Shown here: positions 12,356 to 19,898 of the stretch, piece after piece | Layout of the letters: each line of letters begins with the position of its first letter | Numbering within the stretch: position 1 is the first letter of the stretch | Assembly: GCA_042408925.1 (NCBI GenBank) | Contig: JBHOQO010000094.1 | Location: forward strand, 1-22,650 | DNA length: 22,650 bases | Direction of reading: 5' to 3' | Source of the DNA: BPIH01 sp042408925 | GTDB taxonomy: Bacteria; Chloroflexota; Limnocylindria; Limnocylindrales; CSP1-4 | Made by a program: the position numbers and the translations under genes | The notes under the pieces: model-generated | What the model saw: only the letters and a program-made list of their open reading frames with translations | Database searches by the model: none | Told to the model about the DNA's origin: nothing

Positions 12356-13324
12356 CTAGGCGCCCCGCACGGCGGCGAACGCGTAGGCGCGAGCCGGATT
12401 CTCCACGAAGAAGGCGCGCCGGATCGCCTCCGGGACGCCCCGCTCGGCGAGGAGCGCCGAGAAGGGCCCGAGGAGGTACGTCCAGCCCGGTCGGCCGCCG
12501 TACGCCGCCCAGTACCGCCGCCGGGCCGCGTCGAGGCCGAGGACGATCCGGTCGGCGAAGCCGTCCTCGATCGCCCACTCGATGCAGGTGAGCGTCCCGT
12601 TCGGCCCGTCGGCCGGCCAGCGGAAGGCCTGGTCGTACTCGACGCGGGCGCCGGTTTCGAAGATCGCCCGCTGGTAGCCGCGGTCGACGACCTTGTCGAC
12701 GTGGGAGCAGACGACGTGCCCGGGATCGACTCCGCCGTCGACGAGGCGGCGGATCTGCTCGAGGGCGCCGGTCCCGTTCTCGCAGTGGGTGAGGATGGGG
12801 CAGCCGGTTCGGCGGTGGGCGATCGCCGCCGCGTCGAAGATCCGCTCGTCGCGGGCCGAGAGACCACCCTCCGATCCGGCGATCTTGATCACCCCTGCCC
12901 GGTGCGGGGTCCGGCGGACGACGGGGCCGGCGTAATCACGCTCGTCGATCCCGTCTTCGATGTCGGCGACGAAGAGTTCGGCGATCTCCTCGGTGTCGTA
13001 GGTCCGACTCCAGTGGCGATCCTCGTAGTAGCGCTCGTGGTGGAGGCCGGTCGGGGCGACGACGTGGATCTGGGCTCGGCGGCTGATCTCGGCGAGGAGG
13101 CGGACGTCCCGGCCGGCGTCGCAGGGCATGGCGTCGACGACGGTCCGCAGGCCGAGGGCGACGGCCGGGGCGAGCTCCGCGACGGCCCGCTCGACGTCGG
13201 CGAGGAGGAAGTCGGGCTCCCGCTCGACGGGGCGGCCGCCGGCGATGACGAGGTGCTCGTGGGCGTAGACGACGCCGAGGTCGGCGGGGTCGACGTCCCC
13301 GAGGACGGTTCGAACGAAGGGCAT
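12356..13324 (-). CDS. Phosphotriesterase-family metal-dependent hydrolase (probable lactonase)
   Basis: 322 residues from ATG 13324, 3 bp after the previous stop. All binuclear metal ligands of the family are visible: H22 and H24 (YAHEHL), the carbamylated Lys K147 (GVIKIAG), H180 (ILTHCENG), H208 (VCSHVDK) and D265 (VLGLDAAR). PTE-family proteins include lactonases, aryldialkylphosphatases and uncharacterised PHP/YhfV-like enzymes. In a catabolic operon with dehydrogenases and a sugar-acid aldolase, lactone hydrolysis is the simplest role: opening a sugar lactone made by one of the oxidoreductases. Cytoplasmic (no signal peptide). Well conserved and apparently active. Confidence 0.92.
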   Translation of the reverse strand: MPFVRTVLGDVDPADLGVVYAHEHLVIAGGRPVEREPDFLLADVERAVAELAPAVALGLRTVVDAMPCDAGRDVRLLAEISRRAQIHVVAPTGLHHERYYEDRHWSRTYDTEEIAELFVADIEDGIDERDYAGPVVRRTPHRAGVIKIAGSEGGLSARDERIFDAAAIAHRRTGCPILTHCENGTGALEQIRRLVDGGVDPGHVVCSHVDKVVDRGYQRAIFETGARVEYDQAFRWPADGPNGTLTCIEWAIEDGFADRIVLGLDAARRRYWAAYGGRPGWTYLLGPFSALLAERGVPEAIRRAFFVENPARAYAFAAVRGA

Positions 13325-13327
13325 CGG

Positions 13328-14278
13328 TCAGGTCCTTCCGGGATCGGGTGCTGCGCGGGTCTCGTCGGCGAGGGCCGACAGCTCGGCGAAAAGGCGAGGA
13401 TCGAGCTCGACGCCGAAGACGTCGGCGACGTGGAGGATCCAGCCGATGACGAAGTAGCGCCAACCGTCGACCACCGTGAGGTTTCGCTCGGCCGCCTCGC
13501 GGCGGGCCTGGTCGAGGAAGCGGAGATCGCCCCGGTAGTTGAAGTCCCAGGCGATCGCCCGATCCGGGAAGCGGGCGGCGTCGGTGAGCGGCGAGCCCGG
13601 TCGGTCCTTCCCGAGGCCGGTCGCGTTGACGACGACCGAACCCGGCGGGCAGGCGGCGAGGAGGGCGTCGGTGTCCTCGGGCCGCTCGACGGCGCGGTAC
13701 TCGACGGGCACCGATGATCCGATCCGGCGGTGGATGTCGCGGAGCACCTCGAGCCGCTCCGGCGAGCGGTTCGTGACGACGATCCGGGCCGGCGGCGCCT
13801 CGACGGTGAGGAGCCGGGACGTGAAGGCCGTCCCCGACCCGCCGGCCCCCAGGCACAGGACCGCGGCCTCGGGGTGGCGGGCGAAGTAGTCGGCGCCGGC
13901 GATCTCGACGAAGGCCTGCCACGAGGAGATCGGGTCTTTCGCCGAGCCGACGAGGCGACCGTCGCGCTTGGCGAGGCAGGAGACCTCGCCACAGAGCTCG
14001 CCCCATCGGTCGACCTCGTCGAGGAGATCCCGGGCGTGCCGGACGATCGAGACCTTGTGGGTCGTGACGAGCGCCCCGCGGACGGCCGGATCGGTTCGGA
14101 TCTCCTCAACGACGGCCCGAAAGGCCGTCGGCTCGGCGCCGAGGGGGATGTCGCGGCCGACGAGCTCGGCCTCGAGACCCAGGGCGGCCGCCCAGCGCGG
14201 AAAGATCCGGTGGATCGACGAGCCGCCGGTGGCGACGCCGACGAAGTACATCCGTCCGGACCGCGTCCGCTCAGCCAT
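13328..14278 (-). CDS. Shikimate dehydrogenase-like (AroE-family) oxidoreductase, probable non-shikimate paralogue
   Basis: 316 residues, longer than typical AroE (~270-290). ATG 14278 overlaps the FAD-enzyme stop by 8 bp; a second ATG at 14251 is possible. The substrate half keeps GGSSIHRIFPRWAAALGL and TTHKVSIV with the catalytic Lys at K75; the paired Asp is D115. But the usual G-x-NTDG-x-G segment reads GSAKDPISSWQAF, and the shikimate-binding S-x-S is GGSS. The NAD(P) Rossmann loop is CLGAGGSGTAFTSRL, then VTNRSPERL, and VVNATGLG follows. The C-terminus is extended. The changed binding loop and the operon context argue for a different polyol or cyclic substrate. No other aromatic-pathway gene is nearby. 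Confidence 0.85.
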   Translation of the reverse strand: MAERTRSGRMYFVGVATGGSSIHRIFPRWAAALGLEAELVGRDIPLGAEPTAFRAVVEEIRTDPAVRGALVTTHKVSIVRHARDLLDEVDRWGELCGEVSCLAKRDGRLVGSAKDPISSWQAFVEIAGADYFARHPEAAVLCLGAGGSGTAFTSRLLTVEAPPARIVVTNRSPERLEVLRDIHRRIGSSVPVEYRAVERPEDTDALLAACPPGSVVVNATGLGKDRPGSPLTDAARFPDRAIAWDFNYRGDLRFLDQARREAAERNLTVVDGWRYFVIGWILHVADVFGVELDPRLFAELSALADETRAAPDPGRT

Positions 14279-15632
14279 CGACGGGGAGCTCCAGGATCGC
14301 GCCGGCGGTTCGGAGCCGGTCGCGGAGGTGCGGTACCGGCACGTCCCGCGGGTCGCGGGCGGCCGCCGCCGCGAGGGCGGCCGCCGTCCCCGCCGCCTGT
14401 CCCATCGCCATGCACTGGGCCATGCTCCGGACCGAGGCGTGGGCGTCGTGGGTGGCGCTGAAGCAACGACCGGCGACGAGGACGTTCGCGGCGTCGCGGA
14501 CGAGGAGGGTCCGGTACGGGATCCCGACCGCCGTCCCCTCGGGCAGGTACTGCCAGCGGGTGTCGGGCCCCGCTCGGTGGTCCTCGATCGGGGCGCCGCA
14601 GAGCCCGATCTGGTCGTCGAACTGGCGCGCTGAGAGGACGTCGTCGCGGGTCAGGCGGTAGTCGCCGTAGACGCGGCGGGTCTCCCGGATCCCGATCTGG
14701 GTCCCGAGGGCGACGAGGGCTGCCCGCTCGTAGCCGTCGACGCAGTCGACGAGGAAGCGGGCGTACTCGAGGGCCTGGCGGCGCCCGGCGATCTCGGCGG
14801 CGGTGAAAAAGTCGGGGTCGGTGATGTTGACGACCCGGCCGTCCGGCTCCCGGCGGTACGACTCGAGGCGGGTCATGATCGTCGCCGTCACGCCCTCGAT
14901 CGGGGTGACGTGGTCGGAGCCCTCCCGGCGCGGCAGGTCGTAGCGGCCGGAGGCCGCCGCCTCGGTCATCCGTCGGACGAGCTCGGCCCGGGGGAGGGCG
15001 CGGCGCCGGGCGAGATCGACGTTCGCCATCCGGAACGTCGTCGTCAGGGTCTGGGCCGGCTCGAGCTCGCCAGCCGTCTCGAAACCGAAGCCGGCGTAGG
15101 CGGTGAGGTCGGCGTCGCCCGAGGCGTCGATGAAGACCCGGCCCTCGATCCGCCGGAGGCCGGCCTTCGTCGCCACGGCGATCGCCTCGACCCGGCCGTC
15201 CCGGACGAGGACGCCCTGGAGCGTGGCGTGGAGGAGGATCCGGGCGCCGGCCTCGCCGACGAGTCGCTCCCAGACGACCTTGAGGTGCTCGGGGTGGTAG
15301 GTGACGCCGGTCCCCGCCCCGTACGTGTTCGGCCGCTCGACGACCGGGCCGAGCCGGCGGAGCTCGGCGACGACCTCGTCCCCGAGCCCGCCGACGACCT
15401 TGCGGGGTCGTTCGCCGGGGGTCCAGAAGCCGTAGAAGGTGTCGAGGACGGCGGTCGACGTCCCGCCGAGGAAGGGGAGCTTCTCGACGAGGATCACCGC
15501 GGCGCCGGTCCGGGCGGCGGCGACGGCGGCCGTCGAGCCGGCCGAACCCGAGCCGACGACGACGACGTCGGCCCGGCCGAGGAGCGGGAGCCGGGCGACG
15601 AGGTCGGGTTCGAGGTTCGTCGGGGCGGTCAT
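14271..15632 (-). CDS. FAD-dependent oxidoreductase (FAD_oxidored, PF12831-type)
   Basis: 453 residues. ATG 15632 overlaps the GntR stop (ATGA), so translation is coupled. An N-terminal FAD-binding Rossmann motif, VVVVGSGSAGSTAAVAAARTG, lies at about 18-38, with E at the end of strand 2 (VILVEK) and LGGTSTA after it. GRVFIDASGDADLTAYAG lies in the middle, and the C-terminal FAD loop is NVLVAGRCFSATHDAHASVRSMAQCMAMGQAAGTAA. This family oxidises or reduces diverse small molecules and is often found in sugar and sugar-acid clusters; substrates are mostly unknown. No signal peptide, so cytoplasmic. As first enzyme gene of the operon it may carry out an initial oxidation. Confidence 0.9.
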   Translation of the reverse strand: MTAPTNLEPDLVARLPLLGRADVVVVGSGSAGSTAAVAAARTGAAVILVEKLPFLGGTSTAVLDTFYGFWTPGERPRKVVGGLGDEVVAELRRLGPVVERPNTYGAGTGVTYHPEHLKVVWERLVGEAGARILLHATLQGVLVRDGRVEAIAVATKAGLRRIEGRVFIDASGDADLTAYAGFGFETAGELEPAQTLTTTFRMANVDLARRRALPRAELVRRMTEAAASGRYDLPRREGSDHVTPIEGVTATIMTRLESYRREPDGRVVNITDPDFFTAAEIAGRRQALEYARFLVDCVDGYERAALVALGTQIGIRETRRVYGDYRLTRDDVLSARQFDDQIGLCGAPIEDHRAGPDTRWQYLPEGTAVGIPYRTLLVRDAANVLVAGRCFSATHDAHASVRSMAQCMAMGQAAGTAAALAAAAARDPRDVPVPHLRDRLRTAGAILELPVDG

Positions 15633-16510
15633 CGGCGACCGTTGCGGGCCGGCCCGGAGGCGGGGGTTGGGGGCTGGTCGATCGTCGGAGGTTCGTCGGC
15701 CGCCCCTCGTTCCAGGGCCGCGACGAGGACGCTCGGGGCGCTGATCCGCTCGAGCCAGCCGGCGGGAACCTGGCTCGTCGCCCGGTCGAGCCAGCCGTCG
15801 GCGGTCCGGGTCAGGAGGATCCGACAGCGGTCGCCGCGGAGGAGGGCGTCGTTCGTCTCGATCGGCCGCCCGGCGTCGTCGACGGTGAGGCGGACGATCC
15901 GGAGCGCTGGAGCCCGCCGCGGGAGCCCGAGGATCACCGCCTCGCGGGCCCGGCAGACGACGGGTTCGAGGGATTCGCGGGCCAGGGTCGGGCGGGCACG
16001 GTAGTCCTCGGCGAGGGTCGCGTAGAGGGAGCGTGCCTCGAAGTCCTTCGTCTCGAGGCCGGGGAAGCGGTCGAGAGGCAGGTGGGCGAGCTCGAGCATG
16101 AGCGGCTCGTCGTCGAGGAGGCGGAGGCGCTCGAGGCGGAGGACGCGGTCGCCCGGGCGGCAGCCGAGGTCGGTGGCGACGTGCCCCCCGGCCTCGACTG
16201 CCTCGACCGCGAGGACGCGGGTCCGGAGCTCGCGCCCGCGCCGGAGGAGGGCGGCGCTCAGGCTGAACGACTCCGTGGCGTCCGCGTCGAACCGCGGTCT
16301 CGTGACGAAGGTGCCGCGACCCTGATGGCGGCTGATGAGGCCCCGCGCTTCGAGCTCGGCGAGGGCCTGGCGGAGGGTCGTCCGGCTGACGCCGAGGCGC
16401 TCGCAGAGGACGCGCTCCGGCGGGAGGCGCTGGCCGGGCTGCCACTCACCGGCGGCGATGAGGGCCGCCGCCCGGGTCGCGATCTGGGAGTAGATGGGTT
16501 CCTTCGCCAC
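15629..16510 (-). CDS. GntR-family transcriptional regulator with UTRA domain (HutC subfamily)
   Basis: 293 residues from GTG 16510. The GntR winged helix occupies about 1-70: PIYSQIATRAAALIAAGEW, PGQRLPPERVLCERLGVSRT TLRQALAELEARGLI, then RHQGRGTFV. The UTRA ligand-binding domain spans about 90-235 (FSLSAALLRRGRE, VLRLERLRLLDDEPLMLELAHLP, ETNDALLRGDRC). UTRA regulators usually sense sugars, amino sugars or small organic acids, often as phosphates. The C-terminus adds ~35 Pro/Ala-rich residues. It is the first gene of the operon and its stop overlaps the next start, so it is co-transcribed with the enzymes and probably autoregulated through the ATTGGT repeats upstream. Confidence 0.94.
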   Translation of the reverse strand: MAKEPIYSQIATRAAALIAAGEWQPGQRLPPERVLCERLGVSRTTLRQALAELEARGLISRHQGRGTFVTRPRFDADATESFSLSAALLRRGRELRTRVLAVEAVEAGGHVATDLGCRPGDRVLRLERLRLLDDEPLMLELAHLPLDRFPGLETKDFEARSLYATLAEDYRARPTLARESLEPVVCRAREAVILGLPRRAPALRIVRLTVDDAGRPIETNDALLRGDRCRILLTRTADGWLDRATSQVPAGWLERISAPSVLVAALERGAADEPPTIDQPPTPASGPARNGRR

Positions 16511-16522
16511 GGTCGTGTGCGA

Positions 16523-16549
16523 AGCGTAGCACGTATTGGTCTCATTGGT
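16523..16549 (-). promoter_or_regulatory. Promoter and probable operator of the GntR operon
   Basis: Two direct ATTGGT half-sites (16535-16540, 16544-16549; ACCAAT on the transcribed-operon strand) lie 9 bp apart just upstream of a -10-like TACGCT (minus strand, 16528-16523). NagR/DasR-type HutC regulators bind TGGTCT-like half-sites, and the first copy reads ATTGGTCT. This makes it the likely site for the operon's own regulator. Confidence 0.5.
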
Positions 16550-16648
16550 ATGGCCAGGTGGTGGCGCGATTGGTCGCTGCTGGGACGACGACCGTCCAAT
16601 CCCTGTGGGGTGGCACCGCGCCGGGGGTCCAGGTGCCTCATCGAGCGA

Positions 16649-16849
16649 TCACCCGAGGGTCTTGCGCAGGCACGTCCCGCCCTTGAACACGAGCGCTGCG
16701 CGGAGCGACTCGACCCCGGCGATGCTCGCCACGAGGTAACTCAGCGCGTAGTCCTTCTCCAGGACGAACTGCGGTTTGCCGAGCGCCCGGTCCGCTGACG
16801 CGATCCGCAGGCGTAACGGGCGAAGGGTGAACCCCGCATCAGCCGACAT
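16649..16849 (-). pseudogene. Truncated AbiEii-type nucleotidyltransferase toxin
   Basis: Only 66 codons remain, from ATG 16849 (overlapping the AbiEi stop by 11 bp) to a TGA at 16649. The N-terminus matches the AbiEii start: QFVLEKDYALSYLVASIAG followed by LVFKGGTCLRK, the GG-T-x-L-x-K nucleotidyltransferase motif I. The normal protein is ~230-300 residues; the catalytic Asp pair, expected about 15-20 residues further, is missing, and no other frame continues the homology. The next 90 bp run into the GntR operon promoter. Almost certainly inactive: the toxin was cut off at or near the GntR operon boundary. Confidence 0.75.
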
Positions 16850-17690
16850 CGTCGAGGTTCTCGATGACGTGCCAGGCGGGATCGTGACGACCCCTGGCCG
16901 GCCGGCCGGGGTCCAGCGGCGAGTCCCCGCGGGCTGGATAGGCACGGAGCGGGGCGAGCACATCGGAGGGCACGGCGAGCCGGTCGAGCGCCCAGCCGAC
17001 GCGCTTGATCACCGCTCCGACATCGAGGCGCACTGCGTACTCCACGAGGCGACGCGTGTCGATGTCGGTGAGGTGGGCTTCCAACACCTCCAGCGCCACC
17101 GACAACGAGCCGAAGATGTGAAAGTGGTGGAAGGCATCGAGCAGGGCTCGCTCTCGGTCGAAGATGGGCACCCGGTCTCGCTCGTTCACCCAGACGTCGG
17201 CAACGCCGAAGAAGCGGTGCCGCGGAACGACGACGAACAGGTAGCGGACGCCCGCCACGACCCAGGCTTGGCGGCCTGCGGAAGACCCGCCGTGCTCTCG
17301 AGGCGGGAAGGTCCGGACGGGGGACGACAACGTTACGGCGGCCGGAACCTGCTCGGTCAAGCCCCAGTGCTGCAGGGCGGACCAGTGGCTAACGGCCGAG
17401 GGGGCTGCGATCGCCGCACCGATGGCGAAGGGATGGGCCTTCGGCAGCTTTGTGACCGGGTCGTTGAGGGCGTAGAGGCCCTTCTTGATTCGGGTGAGCC
17501 AGCCCCCCGCTGCGAGCCGGTGTAGCAATGTGGCCACATGGCGGGCGCTCAGACCGAGCGCAGTGCCTGCCTCAGCGGCCTGGCGGGCCGTGAAGGGATC
17601 CTGCCCCGCCGCGTCGAGTGCGTGCAGAAGCCGAATGCCGGCCGGTTCACCATACGCCGGGCTGCGTTGGGTGGCTGAGAATGTCGTCAT
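16839..17690 (-). CDS. abiEi: AbiEi-family antitoxin (type IV toxin-antitoxin), orphaned
   Basis: 283 residues from ATG 17690 (an in-frame GTG at 17696 adds two residues). An N-terminal winged helix covers about 15-75 (DPFTARQAAEAGTALGLSARH, LLHRLAAGGWLTRIKKGLYAL), the AbiEi wHTH with its KGLY signature. Then comes an AbiEi C-terminal domain with SHWSALQHWGLTEQ, YLFVVVP, FFGVADVWVNE, DRERALLDAFHH and ALEVLEAHL. In AbiE systems the antitoxin represses its own operon by binding inverted repeats and counters the AbiEii nucleotidyltransferase. Here the protein appears full length while its toxin is truncated, so only the repressor function would remain. An ACGCA-T-TGCGT palindrome lies 5 bp before the start. 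Confidence 0.88.
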   Translation of the reverse strand: MTTFSATQRSPAYGEPAGIRLLHALDAAGQDPFTARQAAEAGTALGLSARHVATLLHRLAAGGWLTRIKKGLYALNDPVTKLPKAHPFAIGAAIAAPSAVSHWSALQHWGLTEQVPAAVTLSSPVRTFPPREHGGSSAGRQAWVVAGVRYLFVVVPRHRFFGVADVWVNERDRVPIFDRERALLDAFHHFHIFGSLSVALEVLEAHLTDIDTRRLVEYAVRLDVGAVIKRVGWALDRLAVPSDVLAPLRAYPARGDSPLDPGRPARGRHDPAWHVIENLDDVG

Positions 17691-17694
17691 AATC

Positions 17695-17705
17695 ACGCAT
17701 TGCGT
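17695..17705. promoter_or_regulatory. Palindromic site upstream of abiEi
   Basis: ACGCA-T-TGCGT is a perfect 11-bp odd palindrome between the AbiEi start and candidate -10 boxes on the minus strand (TAACTT 17711-17706; TAGGAT 17726-17721). AbiEi proteins are known to bind inverted repeats at their own promoters, so this is a likely autoregulatory operator. Confidence 0.45.
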
Positions 17706-17841
17706 AAGTTAGCCAACATGATCCTACACGATGGGAGGTCGGTCTGTCACCGGCTGCGGTTCGGCAGCGGCCGGTTGTGATCCGGCCTCCCCGCCTTGGC
17801 CCGAGCTACGGAACGCCCGAGCAGGATGCCGCGGGCGCGGC

Positions 17842-17847
17842 GACACT
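17842..17847 (+). promoter_or_regulatory. -10 box for the saccharopine-dehydrogenase-like gene
   Basis: GACACT lies 6 nt before ATG 17854, with no ribosome site between, predicting a leaderless message. The match to consensus is weak, but the spacing repeats that of other genes here. Confidence 0.35.
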
Positions 17848-17853
17848 CCTGCT

Positions 17854-19065
17854 ATGCGAATCCTCCTCATCGGTGCCGGCGGGGTCGGCTCGGCCGTCGT
17901 CCCGATCGCCGCCCGCCGCGACTTCTTCGAGCAGATCGTCGTCGCCGACTACGACCCGGTCCGGGCCCGGCGGGCCGTCGACCGGGTCGCCGACCGCCGC
18001 TTCGTCGCCGTCCCCCGGCGGGTCGACGCCGCCGACCGGGCGGGGATCGAAGCGCTCATCCGGGAGACCCGGGCGACCCACGTCCTCAACGCCGTCGACC
18101 CCCGCTTCGTCCTGCCGATCTTCGAGGCCGCCCTCGCCGCCGGCGCCGACTACCTCGACATGGCGATGTCGCTCTCGCGGCCGCACCCGGAGCGACCGTA
18201 CGAGCTGCCCGGCGTCAAGCTCGGCGACGAGCAGTTCGCCCGGGCGGCCGACTGGGAGGCGGCGGGCCGGCTCGCCCTCGTCGGGATCGGGGTCGAGCCC
18301 GGCCTCTCCGACGTCTTCGCCCGCTACGCGGCCGACGAGCTCTTCGCCGAGATCGACGAGATCGGGGTCCGGGACGGGGCGAACCTCGTCGTCGAGGGCT
18401 ACGCCTTCGCCCCCTCGTTCTCGATCTGGACGACGATCGAGGAGTGCCTGAACCCGCCGGTTGTCTGGGAGCGGGGCCGGGGTTGGTACACGACGCCGCC
18501 CTTCAGCGAGCCCGAGACGTTCGTGTTCCCCGAGGGGATCGGGCCGGTCGAGTGCGTGAACGTCGAGCACGAGGAGGTCCTCCTCATCCCGCGCTGGATC
18601 GACGCCGGGCGGGTGACGTTCAAGTACGGTCTCGGGGCGGAGTTCATCGAGGTCCTCCAGGTCCTCCACAAGGTGGGCCTGGACCGGACCGAGCCGGTCC
18701 GGGTCGGCGGGGTCGAGGTCTCGCCGCGGGACGTCGTGGCGGCCTGTCTCCCCGATCCGGCGACGCTCGGGGATCGGATGCACGGCAAGACGTGCGCCGG
18801 GACGTGGGGCCGGGGGCGGGGCAAGGACGGGGCGCCGCGGGAGGTCTACCTCTACCACGTCGTCGACAACGCCGAGTCGATGGCCCGCGACGGGGCCCAG
18901 GCGGTCGTCTGGCAGACGGCGATCAATCCGGTCGTCGCCCTGGAGCTCCTCGCCGCCGGGGTCTGGCAGGGGGCCGGGGTCCTGGGACCGGAGGCGTTCC
19001 CGCCCCGCCCGTTCCTCGACCTCCTCGTCGAGTACGGTTCGCCCTGGGGCCTCCGAGAGGGGTAG
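17854..19065 (+). CDS. Saccharopine dehydrogenase-like NAD(P)-dependent oxidoreductase
   Basis: 403 residues from ATG 17854. The N-terminal Rossmann motif MRILLIGAGGVGSAVVPIAARR is at residue 1-22, with VVADYDPVRA after strand 2. THVLNAVDPRFVLPIFEAALAAGADYLDMAM (about 78-108) is typical of the saccharopine reductase / carboxynorspermidine dehydrogenase / lysine 6-dehydrogenase superfamily. GIGVEPGLSDVFARYA follows, and FIEVLQVLHKVGLD lies in the C-terminal substrate domain. Length fits saccharopine reductase-like and carboxynorspermidine dehydrogenase-like enzymes (~400). Such enzymes form or split C-N bonds between an amino acid or amine and a keto or aldehyde group. Single gene; no lysine or polyamine gene is adjacent, so the substrate is open. 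Start chosen because the Rossmann strand begins directly at it. Confidence 0.88.
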   Translation: MRILLIGAGGVGSAVVPIAARRDFFEQIVVADYDPVRARRAVDRVADRRFVAVPRRVDAADRAGIEALIRETRATHVLNAVDPRFVLPIFEAALAAGADYLDMAMSLSRPHPERPYELPGVKLGDEQFARAADWEAAGRLALVGIGVEPGLSDVFARYAADELFAEIDEIGVRDGANLVVEGYAFAPSFSIWTTIEECLNPPVVWERGRGWYTTPPFSEPETFVFPEGIGPVECVNVEHEEVLLIPRWIDAGRVTFKYGLGAEFIEVLQVLHKVGLDRTEPVRVGGVEVSPRDVVAACLPDPATLGDRMHGKTCAGTWGRGRGKDGAPREVYLYHVVDNAESMARDGAQAVVWQTAINPVVALELLAAGVWQGAGVLGPEAFPPRPFLDLLVEYGSPWGLREG

Positions 19066-19083
19066 GGCTGCAGCGGGGACGGC

Positions 19084-19138
19084 GCGCAGGGGCGAGCCGG
19101 CGAGCTCGCCCGAACCTCGACTGAACCCGCCCCTGCGC
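19084..19138. terminator. Large inverted repeat between convergent genes (bidirectional terminator candidate)
   Basis: GCGCAGGGGCG (19084-19094) and CGCCCCTGCGC (19128-19138) pair perfectly over 11 bp and enclose the self-complementary GGCGAGCTCGCC (19099-19110). It lies between the stops of the converging saccharopine-dehydrogenase-like gene and the lipoprotein gene. No U-tract, so factor-dependent or structural termination is more likely. Confidence 0.5.
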
Positions 19139-19158
19139 CCCGGATGGGAGGAGCTGTC

Positions 19159-19761
19159 CTAGTAGGCGGCGGGCGGGAAGATCCCCTCTCCCGTTCGGCG
19201 GGTGCCGTCGGCTCGGAGGAAGGTCCAGTGGATGTCGCCCGGCGACAGGTCCTTCTGCGGCAGGGCAATGACCCAGACGCCGTTCGCAACCTGGCCTCCT
19301 ATGGCACCCTCCAGCCCGGCGAGCAGGACGGCGGTCGTTCCTTCCGTCGCCGTGCCGAAGGCGTAGGAGTTCCAGGTGAGATCGCGTTGGCCGCCGAAGG
19401 AGACCAGGTGCAGGCTGTCTTGCCTGGGCGTCGCACGGGTGCTGGTGATGATGTGACCCGTCCAGTTGCCGAAGAAATCGCGATCGAAGACGACCAGATC
19501 AAGTCGGCCGGCGTCGATGCGGACGCCGATCTGGAGATCGTCCGCGAGGGCGACCAGCTGCGCCGGCGGGATGTCGGCCAGCGAGATGATGGTGGGCCGC
19601 CCATCCTCGGTCGTCGGCATGCCTCGGGCGACCCAGTCTGTTCGACAGCCTGCGGTCATCGTCACGATGCCGACGACCATGGCGAATGCCAGGATGGCCC
19701 CTCCGGCCGGCGGAGTCGCCGTGCCTAATGGACGAAGGTTTCGGAGAGCGCGTACGCCCAT
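19159..19761 (-). CDS. Predicted lipoprotein of unknown function
   Basis: 200 residues from ATG 19761. A basic N-terminus (RALRNLR) precedes a hydrophobic stretch (AILAFAMVVGIVTM) ending in a lipobox TAGC with Cys at residue 39, so it is probably a surface-anchored lipoprotein. The mature part (about 160 residues) has no domain I recognise; it is rich in beta-type segments (VRIDAGRLDLVVFDRDFFGNW, LHLVSFGGQRDLTW). The start lies inside the remnant of the truncated PIN-domain gene, and no ribosome site is seen, so this gene may have been joined to its present promoter by the event that cut the toxin. Single gene, convergent with the saccharopine-dehydrogenase-like gene. Confidence 0.7.
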   Translation of the reverse strand: MGVRALRNLRPLGTATPPAGGAILAFAMVVGIVTMTAGCRTDWVARGMPTTEDGRPTIISLADIPPAQLVALADDLQIGVRIDAGRLDLVVFDRDFFGNWTGHIITSTRATPRQDSLHLVSFGGQRDLTWNSYAFGTATEGTTAVLLAGLEGAIGGQVANGVWVIALPQKDLSPGDIHWTFLRADGTRRTGEGIFPPAAY

Positions 19762-19898
19762 TTCGCAGCCGTTGCTGGTGTCACGGCGATCGAGACCGAG
19801 CGGTCCACGTCGGCGAGGAGGATTGCTTCCGCCGTCTCGCCGTCGGGCTCGTCGACGTACCGCTTGATGAGCGCGCTACTGTCGACGTAGACGCTCAT
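19725..19898 (-). pseudogene. Truncated VapC-type PIN-domain toxin
   Basis: 57 codons from ATG 19898 to TAG 19725. The opening MSVYVDSSALIKRYVDEPDG is a textbook PIN-domain start with the first catalytic Asp (D6), and about 37 residues match the family (AEAILLADVDRSVSIAV). After that the sequence stops resembling VapC; a normal toxin has ~130 residues with three more acidic catalytic residues, all missing here. The start overlaps the antitoxin stop by 23 bp, the usual coupling in these modules. Probably an inactive remnant; the lost part is replaced by the lipoprotein gene. Confidence 0.75.

Noticed and set aside
10354..12867. 837-codon minus-strand frame
   Set aside because: It is a shadow of the MetE-like, aldolase and PTE genes, Arg/Pro-rich throughout and without family motifs.
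16258..16641. Possible continuation of the AbiEii toxin in another frame
   Set aside because: Read in the +1 frame after the stop there are no nucleotidyltransferase motifs; it overlaps the GntR gene antisense.
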